A stretch of DNA of 64,000 nt from Gammaproteobacteria bacterium UBA2965 (GTDB lineage Bacteria; Pseudomonadota; Gammaproteobacteria; Pseudomonadales; Azotimanducaceae): positions 67,731 to 131,730 of the forward strand of contig DEBD01000029.1 of the NCBI GenBank assembly GCA_002348385.1, read 5' to 3'. Shown one piece after another: positions 1 to 9,592 of the stretch. Within the stretch, counting starts at the first letter, position 1. Every line of letters starts with the position of its first letter. A model generated the notes under the pieces. That model ran no database searches. It had not been told where the DNA came from and saw only the letters and a program-made list of their open reading frames with translations. The position numbers and the translations under genes are program-made.

Positions 1-2071
1 ACAGAGCACGCAGCTGTATCAGCAAATCGACAAGCTGGCGCCCAAGCTCAAGGTGCAACCGCCGGCTTTGGAGACGGACGATCCAGACGCCGAACCCACC
101 GGCGACTTCGTGGTGGACGAGAAGAACCGGCAGGTTGAACTCACCGAACTGGGCCACGAAAAGGTGGAGGCCCAGTTGGTGAAGCTGGGGTTGCTGGAAG
201 AAGGCGACAGCCTGTATGGGGCCACCAATTTGAGCCTGCTTCACCATGTGCATGCGGCGCTCAAAGCCCACGCGCTGTTCAAGCGCGACGTGGATTACAT
301 GGTGGCGAATCAGGAAATCGTCATAGTCGATGAACACACGGGTCGAGCCATGCCGGGCAGGCGGTGGTCGGAGGGCATTCATCAGGCCATCGAGGCCAAG
401 GAACGAGTGCCCATACAGAACGAAACTCAAACGCTGGCCTCCACCACATTCCAGAACTACTTTCGCCTGTACGCCAAGCTGGCCGGCATGACGGGCACCG
501 CCGATACGGAAGCCTTCGAATTCAACCAGATTTACGGCCTGGACGTGGTGGTGATTCCCACCCATATGCCTATGGTTCGCGACGATCAGAACGACCTGGT
601 GTACCTCACCATCGACGAGAAATACGACGCCATCGTGGAAGACGTTCGCGACTGCATTGATCGAGGTCAGCCGGTGCTGGTGGGCACGGCGTCCATTGAG
701 TCCTCGGAGCGGCTGTCCAGCGAACTCAATAAGCGCAAGATCGAGCACAGCGTATTGAATGCCAAGCAGCACGAGCGCGAGGCCGACATCATCGCCCAGG
801 CGGGGAGCCCCGGCGTCGTGACGCTGGCTACCAACATGGCTGGGCGCGGTACCGACATCGTGCTGGGAGGCAACTGGGAAGCGGAAGCCGCCAAGCTGGA
901 CGATCCCGACGAGGCGGCGGCGGAAGGATTACGCACCGACTGGCAGAAGCGCCACGATCAGGTGATCGAAGCCGGCGGCCTGCACATTATCGGCACGGAG
1001 CGTCACGAATCGCGACGCATCGACAACCAGCTGCGAGGGCGCTCCGGCCGGCAGGGTGACCCGGGATCATCGCGCTTCTATCTGTCCATGGAAGACAATC
1101 TGATGCGTATCTTTGCATCGGATCGGATACGTGGGCTGATGCAGTCCATCGGCCTGGAAGAAGGCGAGGCCATCGAGCACCGCATGGTGAACAATGCCAT
1201 CGAGAAGGCCCAGCGCAAGGTGGAGGGACACAACTTCGACATTCGCAAAAACCTGCTGGAATTCGATGACGTGTCCAACGACCAACGTCAGGTGGTCTAC
1301 CAGCAGCGTCGCGATCTCATGGCCGCCGACGAAATTTCGGAAGCCATCGAGGGGTTGCGCGAAGAGGTTGTGCTGGACGTGGTGGCCGAGTACATCCCGC
1401 CTCAGAGCATCGAGGAGCAGTGGCGCGTCGAGGGGCTCGAACAAGCCCTGGAGGCGGAGTTTGCCAGCCGGCAGACCGTGCGCAAATGGTTGGAAACCGA
1501 CGACGAGCTTAACGAGGAAACCCTCGCGCAGAAGATCCTCGACCAGATAGCAGAAGAGTACCAGGCGAAAGAGCGAGCGTGGGCCGACCAGGGCATCGAC
1601 ATACGGCAGGTGGAAAAACAGATGATGCTGCGCATCCTCGACCAGCGTTGGAAAGAGCACCTGTCCACCATGGATCACCTGCGCCAGGGAATTCACCTGC
1701 GCGCGTACGCCCAGAAGCAGCCAAAGCAGGAGTACAAGCGCGAGAGCTTCGAGCTGTTTCAGCAGCTGCTGGACGATATCAAGCGGGATGTGGTGCGGTT
1801 TCTCAGCCGCATGCAGATCGAAGCGTCGGATGCCGTGGAAGAGGTGGAGCGCAAGCGCCGTGCCGAGGAAGAGCAGCGAATGCGATTCTCTCACGCTCAG
1901 GCGAACACCTTGGACAATGGGATGGGGGAAGCGCCTGCCGCGGCTGCGCCGGATTCGCCCGCGCAAGGCAGACCGGAAACCTTCGTGCGTTCGGAGCGTA
2001 AGGTCGGGCGTAACGAGCCTTGCCCGTGTGGTTCGGGAAAGAAATACAAGCAGTGTCACGGCCGCTCCTAG
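1..2071 (+). CDS. secA: SecA preprotein translocase ATPase, 3' part (5' end outside window)
   Basis: SecA is the motor ATPase that drives preproteins through SecYEG at the inner membrane. The open frame is already open at base 2, so the gene runs in from the left; about 689 residues are visible and roughly the first 230 (first part of NBD1 with the Walker A loop) are missing. Visible marks are the [10 protein letters not shown] motif of the helicase-like domain near base 835, the [10 protein letters not shown] motif near 1035, and the C-terminal SEC-C zinc motif [14 protein letters not shown] near 2024-2065, where the gene ends as expected. The GTG at 53 is internal valine, not a start. argJ follows after 39 bp. 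Family assignment is certain. Confidence 0.98.
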   Translation, partial: QSTQLYQQIDKLAPKLKVQPPALETDDPDAEPTGDFVVDEKNRQVELTELGHEKVEAQLVKLGLLEEGDSLYGATNLSLLHHVHAALKAHALFKRDVDYMVANQEIVIVDEHTGRAMPGRRWSEGIHQAIEAKERVPIQNETQTLASTTFQNYFRLYAKLAGMTGTADTEAFEFNQIYGLDVVVIPTHMPMVRDDQNDLVYLTIDEKYDAIVEDVRDCIDRGQPVLVGTASIESSERLSSELNKRKIEHSVLNAKQHEREADIIAQAGSPGVVTLATNMAGRGTDIVLGGNWEAEAAKLDDPDEAAAEGLRTDWQKRHDQVIEAGGLHIIGTERHESRRIDNQLRGRSGRQGDPGSSRFYLSMEDNLMRIFASDRIRGLMQSIGLEEGEAIEHRMVNNAIEKAQRKVEGHNFDIRKNLLEFDDVSNDQRQVVYQQRRDLMAADEISEAIEGLREEVVLDVVAEYIPPQSIEEQWRVEGLEQALEAEFASRQTVRKWLETDDELNEETLAQKILDQIAEEYQAKERAWADQGIDIRQVEKQMMLRILDQRWKEHLSTMDHLRQGIHLRAYAQKQPKQEYKRESFELFQQLLDDIKRDVVRFLSRMQIEASDAVEEVERKRRAEEEQRMRFSHAQANTLDNGMGEAPAAAAPDSPAQGRPETFVRSERKVGRNEPCPCGSGKKYKQCHGRS

Positions 2072-2110
2072 CTTTCGCCTTGTCGGGTCGTTGGGCCTTG
2101 CGGCACGCCC

Positions 2111-3331
2111 GTGCCCGTTAATCTGCCGCAGCTCGAAAGGCTGGAGGCCGTGCCAGGCGTGGCCGTTGGCACGGCCCGGGCCGCGATCAAATACGCGGAT
2201 CGCGACGATTTGGTCGTGCTGGCGTTGGGCCCTGACACACGTGCAGCAGGCGTGTTCACACAGAGTGACTTTCGTGCGGCGCCCGTGGAGATTGCGGTAG
2301 AGCACCTGGACGAGGTGGCTCCGCGAGCTTTGGTGATCAACAGCGGCAACGCTAACGCAGCCACGGGTGTGCCTGGCAGGGCAGATGCCATGGCGGTTTG
2401 TGCGGCGGTTGCCCGGTCGCTTGGTCTGCAGCCTGCTGAGGTGCTCCCTTTCTCCACCGGCGTGATTGGTGAGCGGCTGCCCGTGGCACAGATGGAGGGT
2501 GCGGCTGCCGAAGCCGTTGCTGGGCTTTCCGACCACGGCTGGGAAGCGGCGGCCAGGGCCATTCTTACGACGGATACCGGACCCAAGGCGTTGAGCCGGA
2601 CGGTGACGGTCCAGGGCGTCGACGTGCATGTTACCGGCATGGCCAAGGGCGCTGGAATGATCAAGCCGGACATGGCCACCATGCTGGCGTTCGTGTGCTG
2701 CGACGCCAACGTGACCACCGAATGCCTCCAGACAATGGTGCGTGAGCTGGCTGATGCCTCGTTCAACCGCATCACCGTGGACGGCGATACCTCCACCAAC
2801 GATGCGTTTCTGCTATGCGCTACCGGAGCAGCCGATCACGCGCTTGTCTCTGGTCCGGAAGATGCCGGATACCAGGAGTTGCGAGAGGGGCTTGGGTCGG
2901 TGGCCACGAAACTCGCCCAGCGCATCGTGCGCGACGGAGAGGGTGCCACCCGATTCGTCACCGTGCGTGTTTGTGGTGGAGCGGATGCCGCGGAATCTCT
3001 TGCGGTGGCATACACCGTTGCGGAGTCACCATTGGTGAAGACGGCGCTGTTCGCCGGCGATCCGAATTGGGGGCGCTTCTGCATGGCCATCGGCCGCTCG
3101 GGCATCGAGTCGCTGGACACCACCCGCGTGGACCTGTTCCTGGACGACGTCTGTGTTGCCCGCGGCGGCTTGGTAGATATGGCCTACGACGAAGCCGAGG
3201 CTGCCGTCGTGATGGCTCGAGAGGAATTTGAAGTGCGCATCGAACTCGGTCGCGGCGCGGCGGAAGAGGTGGTTTGGACCACCGACCTTTCCTACGAATA
3301 CGTGCGCATCAACGCCGAGTACCGCACCTAA
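2111..3331 (+). CDS. argJ: ArgJ, glutamate N-acetyltransferase / ornithine acetyltransferase
   Basis: ArgJ moves the acetyl group from N-acetylornithine to glutamate in the cyclic arginine pathway; bifunctional members also use acetyl-CoA. The 406-residue length is normal for the family. The self-cleavage motif is intact: [14 protein letters not shown] lies around residues 179-192 and the nucleophilic Thr is residue 190, which would give alpha (1-189) and beta (190-406) chains. The start is GTG at 2111, the first usable start after secA. The neighbourhood secA-argJ is known from Pseudomonas. The stop overlaps the stop of the convergent yacG by 3 bases. Whether it is mono- or bifunctional cannot be read from sequence. 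Confidence 0.95.
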   Translation: MPVNLPQLERLEAVPGVAVGTARAAIKYADRDDLVVLALGPDTRAAGVFTQSDFRAAPVEIAVEHLDEVAPRALVINSGNANAATGVPGRADAMAVCAAVARSLGLQPAEVLPFSTGVIGERLPVAQMEGAAAEAVAGLSDHGWEAAARAILTTDTGPKALSRTVTVQGVDVHVTGMAKGAGMIKPDMATMLAFVCCDANVTTECLQTMVRELADASFNRITVDGDTSTNDAFLLCATGAADHALVSGPEDAGYQELREGLGSVATKLAQRIVRDGEGATRFVTVRVCGGADAAESLAVAYTVAESPLVKTALFAGDPNWGRFCMAIGRSGIESLDTTRVDLFLDDVCVARGGLVDMAYDEAEAAVVMAREEFEVRIELGRGAAEEVVWTTDLSYEYVRINAEYRT

Positions 3332-3540
3332 CGACCGTCGGGCTGAAGGCCCTCAGAGACCGCGTCGTGGGCCGCGTCGCCGGGAATGGTGTGCGTTTCG
3401 TCTGCCCAGGCGCCAAGATCCAGCAGCTTGCAGCGCTCGGAGCAGAAGGGCCGATGCGGGTTGCCTTCCGTCCATTTCACGCGCTCGCTGCAAGTTGGGC
3501 AGCTGACGATGCGGGGCGGGTTTTCCGCTGCGCGGCTCAT
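3328..3540 (-). CDS. yacG: YacG, zinc-binding DNA gyrase inhibitor
   Basis: YacG is a small zinc protein that binds GyrB and inhibits gyrase. The 70-residue product has the four-cysteine zinc site C14-x2-C17 and C33-x3-C37, followed by the typical [14 protein letters not shown] region. The ATG at 3540 overlaps the coaE stop as ATGA, so translation is probably coupled. It is the last gene of pilB-pilC-pilD-coaE-yacG, the order known from Pseudomonas. The frame stays open far upstream, but that extension runs inside coaE and is not conserved-looking; the coupled ATG is the natural start. Confidence 0.92.
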   Translation of the reverse strand: MSRAAENPPRIVSCPTCSERVKWTEGNPHRPFCSERCKLLDLGAWADETHTIPGDAAHDAVSEGLQPDGR

Positions 3541-4145
3541 GCGTTGCTCTCTGCCAGCGTCAGGTACCGCTCGTGCAGCTGATGTACCTCGGAGTGCACG
3601 TGTTGCAGGTCTCGGTCGTTGACAAGGATGTCGTCTGCCCTGGCCAGGCGGTCTTCGCGGCTGGTCTGGGCCGCGATGATGCGGCGCACCTGAGCTTCGT
3701 CGTTGTTGTCCCGCTTCATGGTGCGCTCCACCTGGGTTTCCACCGGCACGTCCACCACCAGAACGCGATCGCACATGCGGTACTGGCCCGTCTCCAGCAG
3801 CAGCGGGCTGACCAGAATGGCGTAAGGGGACTCGGCGGCGGCCAGTGCGTCTGCAAGATATTGGTTGATCAACGGATGCGTCAGTGATTCTAGCCACTTG
3901 CGTTCTTCCGGATCGGCGAAAACAAGTTCTCGAACGCGCGCACGGTTCATGCTGCCGTCGGGGTTGATGGAATCGGCTCCGAAGTGCTCGGCGATGGCCT
4001 CCAACGCGGGTGCGCCGGGTTCTACTACCGCGCGGGAAGCCAGATCAGCATCCACCACCGTAATGCCGCGCCGCTCGAACTCGTCAGATACTGCCGTCTT
4101 GCCACTTCCGATGCCGCCGGTGACGCCCACCACCAGATTGCTCAC
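3537..4145 (-). CDS. coaE: CoaE, dephospho-CoA kinase
   Basis: CoaE carries out the last step of coenzyme A synthesis, phosphorylating the 3'-OH of dephospho-CoA with ATP in the cytoplasm. The P-loop GGIGSGKT is at residues 10-17, and the [12 protein letters not shown] and THPLI segments typical of the family follow. I chose GTG at 4145 (202 residues, normal size) because AAGGA lies 7 bp upstream; the frame is open for another 80 codons, but those residues are low-complexity and run back into pilD. The gene starts 31 bp after pilD and overlaps yacG by 4 bp. Confidence 0.94.
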   Translation of the reverse strand: MSNLVVGVTGGIGSGKTAVSDEFERRGITVVDADLASRAVVEPGAPALEAIAEHFGADSINPDGSMNRARVRELVFADPEERKWLESLTHPLINQYLADALAAAESPYAILVSPLLLETGQYRMCDRVLVVDVPVETQVERTMKRDNNDEAQVRRIIAAQTSREDRLARADDILVNDRDLQHVHSEVHQLHERYLTLAESNA

Positions 4146-4176
4146 GCTGTCGTCCTTATTGTCTTGGGGTAACGAG

Positions 4177-5028
4177 TTAGGGAAGAAATAACGGCAGCAA
4201 GGTATCACGGGCACCGAGAGAAACCCAACCGCCGATGGCGAGGAACGGGCCGAATGGGATCGGTTGGGATGATTCCCGCTTGCCTGCCACGGTGGTCGCC
4301 AGCGCGTACAGCAAGGCGGCGCTGCAGGCGATGAGCACTGTGGCCGGCAGCATCTGCCAGCCGAGCCAGGCGCCGATGGCCGCAAATAGTTTGAAGTCGC
4401 CGTAGCCCATGCCTTCCTTGCCGGTGATGAGCTTGAACGCCCAGTAGGTTGCCCAGAGAAACAGGTATCCGGCCACCGCGCCCACCACTGCGTCTGCCAG
4501 AGGTACCACGCCGCCGAGCAGGTTGGTGAGCAAACCCAACCACACCAGGGGCAGGGTGATCTGGTCGGGCAGCAGTTGGGTGTCGTAGTCGATAAACGTG
4601 AGCGCCACCAGCGCCCACGTGAACACCAGGCAGGCCAGACCCAGCCAGGTGTAGCCGAAGCCGGCTACCACGGCGACGGAGGCTGCCGCGGTGAGCACTT
4701 CTACCAGGGGATAGCGCGCGCTGATGCCGGCTTTGCAATGACGACAGCGCCCGCGCAGGGCGATCCAGCTGAGCACGGGAACATTCTCTAAGGCGCCGAT
4801 GGTCGCCCCGCAACTGGGACAGCGGGACCGAGGCACCATCAAATTGAACGGTTCGGTGCTCTGCTCGGGCTCATTGAGTATCTCTCGAGCTTGACCCTCC
4901 CATTGGCGGTTGAGCATCACGGGTAATCGGTAGATCACCACGTTGAGAAAGCTGCCCACCGATAGGCCGATGAAAATCAGCAGGGCCAATCCCTGCCAGC
5001 CCCAGGACATGAGTGCCTGTGCGATCAA
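4177..5028 (-). CDS. pilD: PilD, prepilin leader peptidase / N-methyltransferase
   Basis: PilD is the inner-membrane aspartyl protease that cuts the prepilin leader after glycine and methylates the new N-terminal residue. Cytoplasmic zinc-binding cysteines are at 70, 73, 95 and 98, and the two catalytic aspartates are in TFIDYDTQLLPD (D149) and GMGYGDFK (D211), as in the Pseudomonas enzyme. About seven to eight hydrophobic segments follow. The start is TTG at 5028 with GGAG 10 bp upstream; ATG at 5010 is the alternative. The substrates are very likely the two prepilins at 8.5 and 9.0 kb and type II secretion pseudopilins elsewhere. Confidence 0.96.
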   Translation of the reverse strand: MIAQALMSWGWQGLALLIFIGLSVGSFLNVVIYRLPVMLNRQWEGQAREILNEPEQSTEPFNLMVPRSRCPSCGATIGALENVPVLSWIALRGRCRHCKAGISARYPLVEVLTAAASVAVVAGFGYTWLGLACLVFTWALVALTFIDYDTQLLPDQITLPLVWLGLLTNLLGGVVPLADAVVGAVAGYLFLWATYWAFKLITGKEGMGYGDFKLFAAIGAWLGWQMLPATVLIACSAALLYALATTVAGKRESSQPIPFGPFLAIGGWVSLGARDTLLPLFLP

Positions 5029-5063
5029 GCGGATATACTCCGATGTGGGGGAGGCATGGGGGC

Positions 5064-6278
5064 CTAGCCGCCGACCACTGCACCCAGCTGGAAGATGGGC
5101 AGGTACATGGCGACGATCAGGCCGCCAACCAGAATACCCAGAACCGACATGATCATGGGTTCCATGAGTGCTGTGAGGTTGTCTACGGCGTTGTCGACGA
5201 GCTCTTCGTAATGGTTAGCCGACTTGTCGAGCATGTCGTCCAAGGCGCCGGCTTCCTCGCCGATGGCCACCATCTGAATGATCATGGTGGGAAACACGCC
5301 GGTGGCTCGCATGGAGGCGTTCAACTGCTGACCGGTGCTGACATCGTCACGGATCTGATAAACGGCGGAGGTATATACCGAGTTGCCAGTGGACCCGGCT
5401 ACTGAGTTCAGCGCGTCCACCAGAGGCACGCCGGCAGCGAAGGTGGTCGACAGCGTGCGTGCGTATCTGGCGATGGCGGATTTCTCGATGATGTTGCCCG
5501 CAACGGGTGCTTTGAGCGCCAGCCGGTCCAATGTGTCACGGAGTTTTTTCGACCGTTTGTAAATCATGCTCAGGCCGGTGATACCACCCACCAGACACAG
5601 CAGAATCAGAAACCAGGTTTCCTGCACGAACTCGGAGATACCGATGACGAACTGAGTAAATGCCGGCAGCTCCGCGCCGAATCCGGCGAATACTTCCTCG
5701 AACTGGGGTACTACCTCGATGAGCAGAATACCGGTGACCACCACGGCCACCACGATCACGGCCGCTGGGTAGGTCATGGCCTTGCGTACCTTGGCCTTGA
5801 GGGATTCGGTTTTCTCTTTGTAGGTAGCGATGCGGTCGAGCATGATCTCCAGCGAACCGGATTGCTCACCGGCGTCCACCAGGTTGCAGAACAGTTCGTC
5901 GAAGTAGAGCGGGTGTTTGCGCAGGGCAGAGGCAAACGCGTTACCGCCGGATACGTCGTTGCGAATCTCGCGAATCAGATCGGCCAGCTTGGGCTTCTCT
6001 ACGCCGTCGGCGACGATATCGAAGGCCTGTACCAGCGGAACACCGGCCCGCATCATGGTGGACATCTGGCGTGTGAACAAAGCAATGTCGGCGGGCTTCG
6101 GCTTGCCGCCCGAGCCAAAGGAAAGACCTTTGCTCTTCTTGCGCACCCGCGTGGCATTGATTCCCTGGCGGCGCAGCTCCGCCTTGGCGATGGCCGGCGT
6201 GGTGCTGGTGATCTCGCCTTTGGCCTTCTTGCCAAGCTTGTCGGTACCTTCCCACCGGAAGATTGCGCTTTCCGCCAT
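5064..6278 (-). CDS. pilC: PilC, type IV pilus inner-membrane platform protein
   Basis: PilC is the membrane platform on which the PilB ATPase drives pilin extraction and assembly. At 404 residues it has the usual size and two GspF-type repeats (about residues 70-195 and 275-395), each ending in strongly hydrophobic helices (about 170-190, 220-240, 375-400). The ATG at 6278 is 3 bp after the pilB stop, so the two are one transcript. The N-terminal segment FRWEGTDKLGKKAKGEI is typical for the family. Confidence 0.96.
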   Translation of the reverse strand: MAESAIFRWEGTDKLGKKAKGEITSTTPAIAKAELRRQGINATRVRKKSKGLSFGSGGKPKPADIALFTRQMSTMMRAGVPLVQAFDIVADGVEKPKLADLIREIRNDVSGGNAFASALRKHPLYFDELFCNLVDAGEQSGSLEIMLDRIATYKEKTESLKAKVRKAMTYPAAVIVVAVVVTGILLIEVVPQFEEVFAGFGAELPAFTQFVIGISEFVQETWFLILLCLVGGITGLSMIYKRSKKLRDTLDRLALKAPVAGNIIEKSAIARYARTLSTTFAAGVPLVDALNSVAGSTGNSVYTSAVYQIRDDVSTGQQLNASMRATGVFPTMIIQMVAIGEEAGALDDMLDKSANHYEELVDNAVDNLTALMEPMIMSVLGILVGGLIVAMYLPIFQLGAVVGG

Positions 6279-6281
6279 GTC

Positions 6282-8006
6282 TTAGTGACCCGTGGTCATT
6301 CGGTTGGCTTCCGCCAGGCTGGTTACGCCCTGAATCACCTTGCGCAAGCCCCCGCGGCGCAGGTCGTTGTACCCCAGCTTCCGGGCTTGCTCGGCAAGCT
6401 GCATGCTGTTGCCTTCTTCCATGATAAGGCGGGCGATCTCCGGGGTTATTTTAACCACTTCATAGATTCCGACCCGGCCTTTGTAGCCTTCGTTGCACTT
6501 ATCGCACCCGTTGGAATTGGCTTCGAACACCTCAAAGTTCTGGGCGATCTCTTCTTCCGTGAAACCTTCCGCCAAGAGGGTTTCCTTGGGCACATCGATC
6601 ACCTGCTTGCACGAGGCGCACAAACGGCGCGCAAGTCGCTGGGCGATGATCAGATTCACGCTGGTGGCCAGGTTGAAGGCCGGAACGCCCATGTTGCGAA
6701 GACGGGTGAGCGTTTCGGCAGCGGAGTTGGTGTGCAGGGTGGAGAGCACCATGTGGCCTGTCTGGGCTGCCTTGATGGCGATTTCCGCGGTTTCGATGTC
6801 GCGGATCTCCCCCACCATTACCACGTCCGGGTCCTGACGCAGGAAGGCGCGCAGTGCGGAAGCGAAATCCAGCCCCACCCGGGTATTCACGTTCACCTGG
6901 TTGATGCCTTCTAGGTTAATCTCCACGGGATCCTCCGCGGTGGCGATGTTGCGCTCCGCCGTGTTGAGGATGTTCAAGCCGGTATATAGGGTAACCGTCT
7001 TGCCCGATCCAGTGGGCCCTGTTACCAGAATCATGCCTTGCGGCCGATGGATGGCATCCATCAACAGCGCCTGCTGATCCTCCTCGAAACCCAGCGCGTC
7101 GATACCCATCTTGGCGCTGGAAGGATCCAGGATTCGTAGCACGATCTTTTCGCCCCACAGCGTCGGCAGCGTGTTCACACGAAAGTCGATGGCACGGGTC
7201 TTGGACAGTTTCATCTTGATGCGGCCGTCCTGGGGCACCCGCCGCTCGGAGATGTCGAGCTCCGCCATGACCTTCAGGCGTGCGGCCAAGCGCGTACCCA
7301 GGTTTGCGGGTGGGGCGGACATTTCGTGCAAGATGCCGTCGGTTCTGAACCGCACTCGATAGGTTTTCTCGTAAGGCTCGAAGTGAATGTCGGATGCGCC
7401 GGTCTTGATGGCGTCGAGTAGCATCTTGTTGACGAAGCGCACGATGGGCGTGTCGTCTGCCCCGCTGACATCTTCGTCATCGTCTGCCTTCGTCTCGTCG
7501 AAGGCTTCCATGTCCAGGTCGTCGAGCTCGTCGCCATCCAGATCGCCCAAGCCATCGTCTTCCTGGGTGGACAGGAACTGCTCGATCACTGCCTGCAGTT
7601 TGTCGTCTTCCACCAGAATGGTCTCGGTGTTGACGCCGGTGTGAAACTTGATTTCGTCCAGCGCCTGCAGGTTGGTGGGATCGGATACCGCCACGAACAA
7701 GCGCGCCCCGCGACGTATTAGGGGCAGTGCGCTGTGTTGTCGAATCAGACTCTCGCCCACCAGATCTTTGGGAATGGAATCCAGGTCGAATGCGGACAGG
7801 TCGATAACCGGCACGCCGAATTCTTCGGAAGCCGACAACGCAATGGTGCGCGAATCCGCCAGCCCGCTCTGCACCAGGTGGGTAACGAAAGCCACCCCCT
7901 TCTTGCGTGCTTCGTCGCTCGCGGCGACAGCGGTGTCCGCGTCGAGGATGTCTTCCTCAACGAGACGTCGCGCCAAACCGCTGAGTGGAATCGGTTCAGA
8001 AGCCAT
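6282..8006 (-). CDS. pilB: PilB, type IV pilus extension ATPase
   Basis: PilB is the hexameric ATPase that powers pilus extension. With the ATG at 8006 the product has 574 residues: an N-terminal MshEN-like domain (about 5-140), Walker A GPTGSGKT (330-337), Walker B DVVMVGEIRD (394-403) and a zinc site C463/C466/C501/C504. A strongly acidic stretch (about 150-185, mostly Asp/Glu) lies between the N-terminal and ATPase domains and looks longer than in the Pseudomonas protein. A TTG at 8018 is in frame, but AAGGA at 8019-8023 touches it directly and sits better before the ATG. It is divergent from the pilin genes. Confidence 0.96.
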   Translation of the reverse strand: MASEPIPLSGLARRLVEEDILDADTAVAASDEARKKGVAFVTHLVQSGLADSRTIALSASEEFGVPVIDLSAFDLDSIPKDLVGESLIRQHSALPLIRRGARLFVAVSDPTNLQALDEIKFHTGVNTETILVEDDKLQAVIEQFLSTQEDDGLGDLDGDELDDLDMEAFDETKADDDEDVSGADDTPIVRFVNKMLLDAIKTGASDIHFEPYEKTYRVRFRTDGILHEMSAPPANLGTRLAARLKVMAELDISERRVPQDGRIKMKLSKTRAIDFRVNTLPTLWGEKIVLRILDPSSAKMGIDALGFEEDQQALLMDAIHRPQGMILVTGPTGSGKTVTLYTGLNILNTAERNIATAEDPVEINLEGINQVNVNTRVGLDFASALRAFLRQDPDVVMVGEIRDIETAEIAIKAAQTGHMVLSTLHTNSAAETLTRLRNMGVPAFNLATSVNLIIAQRLARRLCASCKQVIDVPKETLLAEGFTEEEIAQNFEVFEANSNGCDKCNEGYKGRVGIYEVVKITPEIARLIMEEGNSMQLAEQARKLGYNDLRRGGLRKVIQGVTSLAEANRMTTGH

Positions 8007-8472
8007 CTGGCTGGGCAATCCTTGTACTAACTCAAAAACATTACAGTTCGCCGGGTCGCCAAGTCTAATCTGGCGTCACTAACGGCTCGATAAAGCGATC
8101 ACAGTTTTGTTGTCGCCTTTACCACATGATAGCGCCTGTCAGCGCTTGGCCGAAGAGTCCGTTACCTGCCCTTTTTTTGTGTCGAGGTGCACCCTATGGG
8201 CAGGTTGTCGGACAACATCGGTGACTGACCGGAAATGTCATCAAGTGACGCGGTGAGAAACTTACGGATAGTCGTATAATGCGCCTCACCGAAAGCTGGT
8301 CAATCTCGGTAACGCAAGCTAACCTATTGACTCTAAAGTGATTTGTGAGCCAACAAGAGAAGCTGGTCGAACATAGCAGAAGCTTTATGTCACCGCTAGT
8401 GCGACACGCGCGGCGCAAATGCCCCCGCATGAGCTGCCACGTTTTGAGCTAAACAATGGAGTAATGATCAAG
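8007..8472. other. pilB-pilin intergenic region with a candidate promoter
   Basis: These 466 bp hold no convincing gene. On the plus strand a perfect TATAAT lies at 8275-8280, about 190 bp before the pilin start, but no good -35 box sits 16-18 bp upstream. I looked for the sigma-54 pattern (TGGCAC-N5-TTGC) usual for pilA in Pseudomonas and did not find a match. The 9-base string AAGCTGGTC occurs twice (8294-8302 and about 8360-8368), a possible regulator half-site pair. The region must contain the divergent promoters of pilB and the first pilin. Confidence 0.45.
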
Positions 8473-8955
8473 ATGAAAAATGCGATGCAAAAGGGTTTTA
8501 CCCTCATCGAATTGATGATCGTGGTAGCCATCATCGGCATTCTGGCTGCTGTGGCACTGCCCGCTTATCAGGACTATATCGAGAACTCGAACATGGCGAA
8601 GGTGGCTTCGCACTTCGAGGAAGGTGTGCGTTTCGCACACAATGAAATGCGTAAGGTACAAGCTGACGTTTCCATCGGTCGTCTGGCCAATCTGACTGCT
8701 GCGGACACCGAGTATCCGGACGCGCAAGCGTGGGTTGACGTGCTGAATTCCAACGGCGGGGGATCTCCCGGCGGGGACGATCCATACGGCACCGCTGCCG
8801 ACAACGCTTCTGGCATAGTTGGTATTGCCGAGACTAGCGGTTCTTTCGCAGGCCGCGACCTCGTCATCACCTTTACCCGTCCTGAGTTCGGTGCTTTCCC
8901 GGCGCCCACCTCGGTCAACGGCGGTGTGAAGGCTGTTGATTTCTCGAACATCTAA
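8473..8955 (+). CDS. Type IV prepilin (PilA-like, cysteine-free)
   Basis: This is the probable major pilin. The 160-residue product starts with a short leader MKNAMQKG, the PilD cut site G8/F9 and Glu at mature position 5, followed by the hydrophobic alpha1 helix typical of type IVa pilins. The globular part (about residues 40-160) contains a Gly/Ser/Pro-rich loop near residue 100 and no cysteine at all, so the usual C-terminal disulfide loop is absent. GGAG at 8458-8461 lies 11 bp before the ATG at 8473; an ATG at 8464 would add three residues but sits too close to it. A strong terminator follows at 8984. Confidence 0.9.
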   Translation: MKNAMQKGFTLIELMIVVAIIGILAAVALPAYQDYIENSNMAKVASHFEEGVRFAHNEMRKVQADVSIGRLANLTAADTEYPDAQAWVDVLNSNGGGSPGGDDPYGTAADNASGIVGIAETSGSFAGRDLVITFTRPEFGAFPAPTSVNGGVKAVDFSNI

Positions 8956-8983
8956 TCGACCCGGTTAGATAAAGAGTAAGATT

Positions 8984-9010
8984 CGAGGGCCCTTGCGGCC
9001 CTCGGTTTTT
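8984..9010 (+). terminator. Rho-independent terminator after the first pilin
   Basis: An 8-bp GC-rich stem (8984-8991 with 8997-9004), loop CTTGC, is followed by GTTTTT. It lies 28 bp after the pilin stop and 35 bp before the second prepilin. It probably ends most pilin transcripts and leaves reduced read-through into the second pilin gene, giving unequal dosage. Confidence 0.85.
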
Positions 9011-9044
9011 CGCGCTGTAAGGAAACCTCAGCGGAGGTGCCAGC

Positions 9045-9425
9045 ATGAGCAAGTCGATCCGACGAACGCGAGGATTCAGCCTGATCGAAATGATGATCGT
9101 GATTTCCATCGTGGCGATCCTCGCCGCGGTGGCGCTGCCCGCCTACAACGACTACATCCAGACTTCCCGCGAGGGCGCCCTGACCACCAACATCTCCACC
9201 ATGGAGGTGTTTCAGGAAGACTTTCGCTTGCGCACCGGTAACTATCTCGTAGATGCGGCGGATATTGCCGCCATCGAAGCGGCAATCGGATGGGCACCGC
9301 AAAGTGACGACGGCACTACCTATGCCATCACCGATCCGGGTGGGGGCAGCTACGACGTGACTGCTACCGGCAACGACAGCGTCGTGGTGTGCATGCGTAT
9401 GCCCGAAAAGACGCGCTGTCCGTAA
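9045..9425 (+). CDS. Second type IV prepilin (minor/alternative pilin)
   Basis: The 126-residue product has a 10-residue basic leader, the PilD cut site RG/FSLIE at G10/F11, Glu at mature position 5 and a long hydrophobic helix. Unlike the upstream pilin it has two cysteines, C116 and C125, close to the C-terminus, which could form a short disulfide loop. GCGGAGGTG at about 9031-9039 is a good ribosome site for the ATG at 9045. It could be a minor pilin of the PilE/ComP type or an alternative major pilin; sequence alone does not decide. tRNA-Thr begins 57 bp later. Confidence 0.88.
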   Translation: MSKSIRRTRGFSLIEMMIVISIVAILAAVALPAYNDYIQTSREGALTTNISTMEVFQEDFRLRTGNYLVDAADIAAIEAAIGWAPQSDDGTTYAITDPGGGSYDVTATGNDSVVVCMRMPEKTRCP

Positions 9426-9482
9426 CCGCATTTGCCCAGGCGTTTCTGGGGTCGCCAAAACCATGTATTCTGCCGGCGCCTG

Positions 9483-9558
9483 GCCGGAATAGCTCAGTTG
9501 GTAGAGCACCGCATTCGTAATGCGGTTGTCCGGAGTTCAAGTCTCCGTTCCGGCACCA
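9483..9558 (+). tRNA. tRNA-Thr (CGT anticodon)
   Basis: The 76-nt cloverleaf is complete, with CCA encoded. The acceptor stem GCCGGAA pairs with TTCCGGC, the D arm is GCTCAGTTGGTAGAGC, the anticodon stem CCGCA/TGCGG carries loop TTCGTAA with CGT at 9516-9518 (reads ACG), and the T arm is CGGAGTTCAAGTCTCCG. A TATTCT box 11 bp upstream (9466-9471) could be its -10 element. In Pseudomonas a tRNA-Thr bounds the variable pilin island; the same gene is found here. Confidence 0.97.
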
Positions 9559-9592
9559 GTCATCCCCTTATAGACACAGGAGCGCACCTCGA

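Noticed and set aside
1067..2629. 520-codon open frame on the minus strand
   Set aside because: It lies fully antisense to secA and argJ, crosses both genes, and its residues are shadow-like. High GC makes such long frames common.
3541..4385. N-terminal extensions of yacG and coaE
   Set aside because: The longer frames add residues with no similarity to the families and lie over neighbouring genes; inner starts have ribosome sites or couplings.
8007..8472. Sigma-54 promoter for the pilin
   Set aside because: No TGGCAC-N5-TTGC match on the plus strand in the gap.
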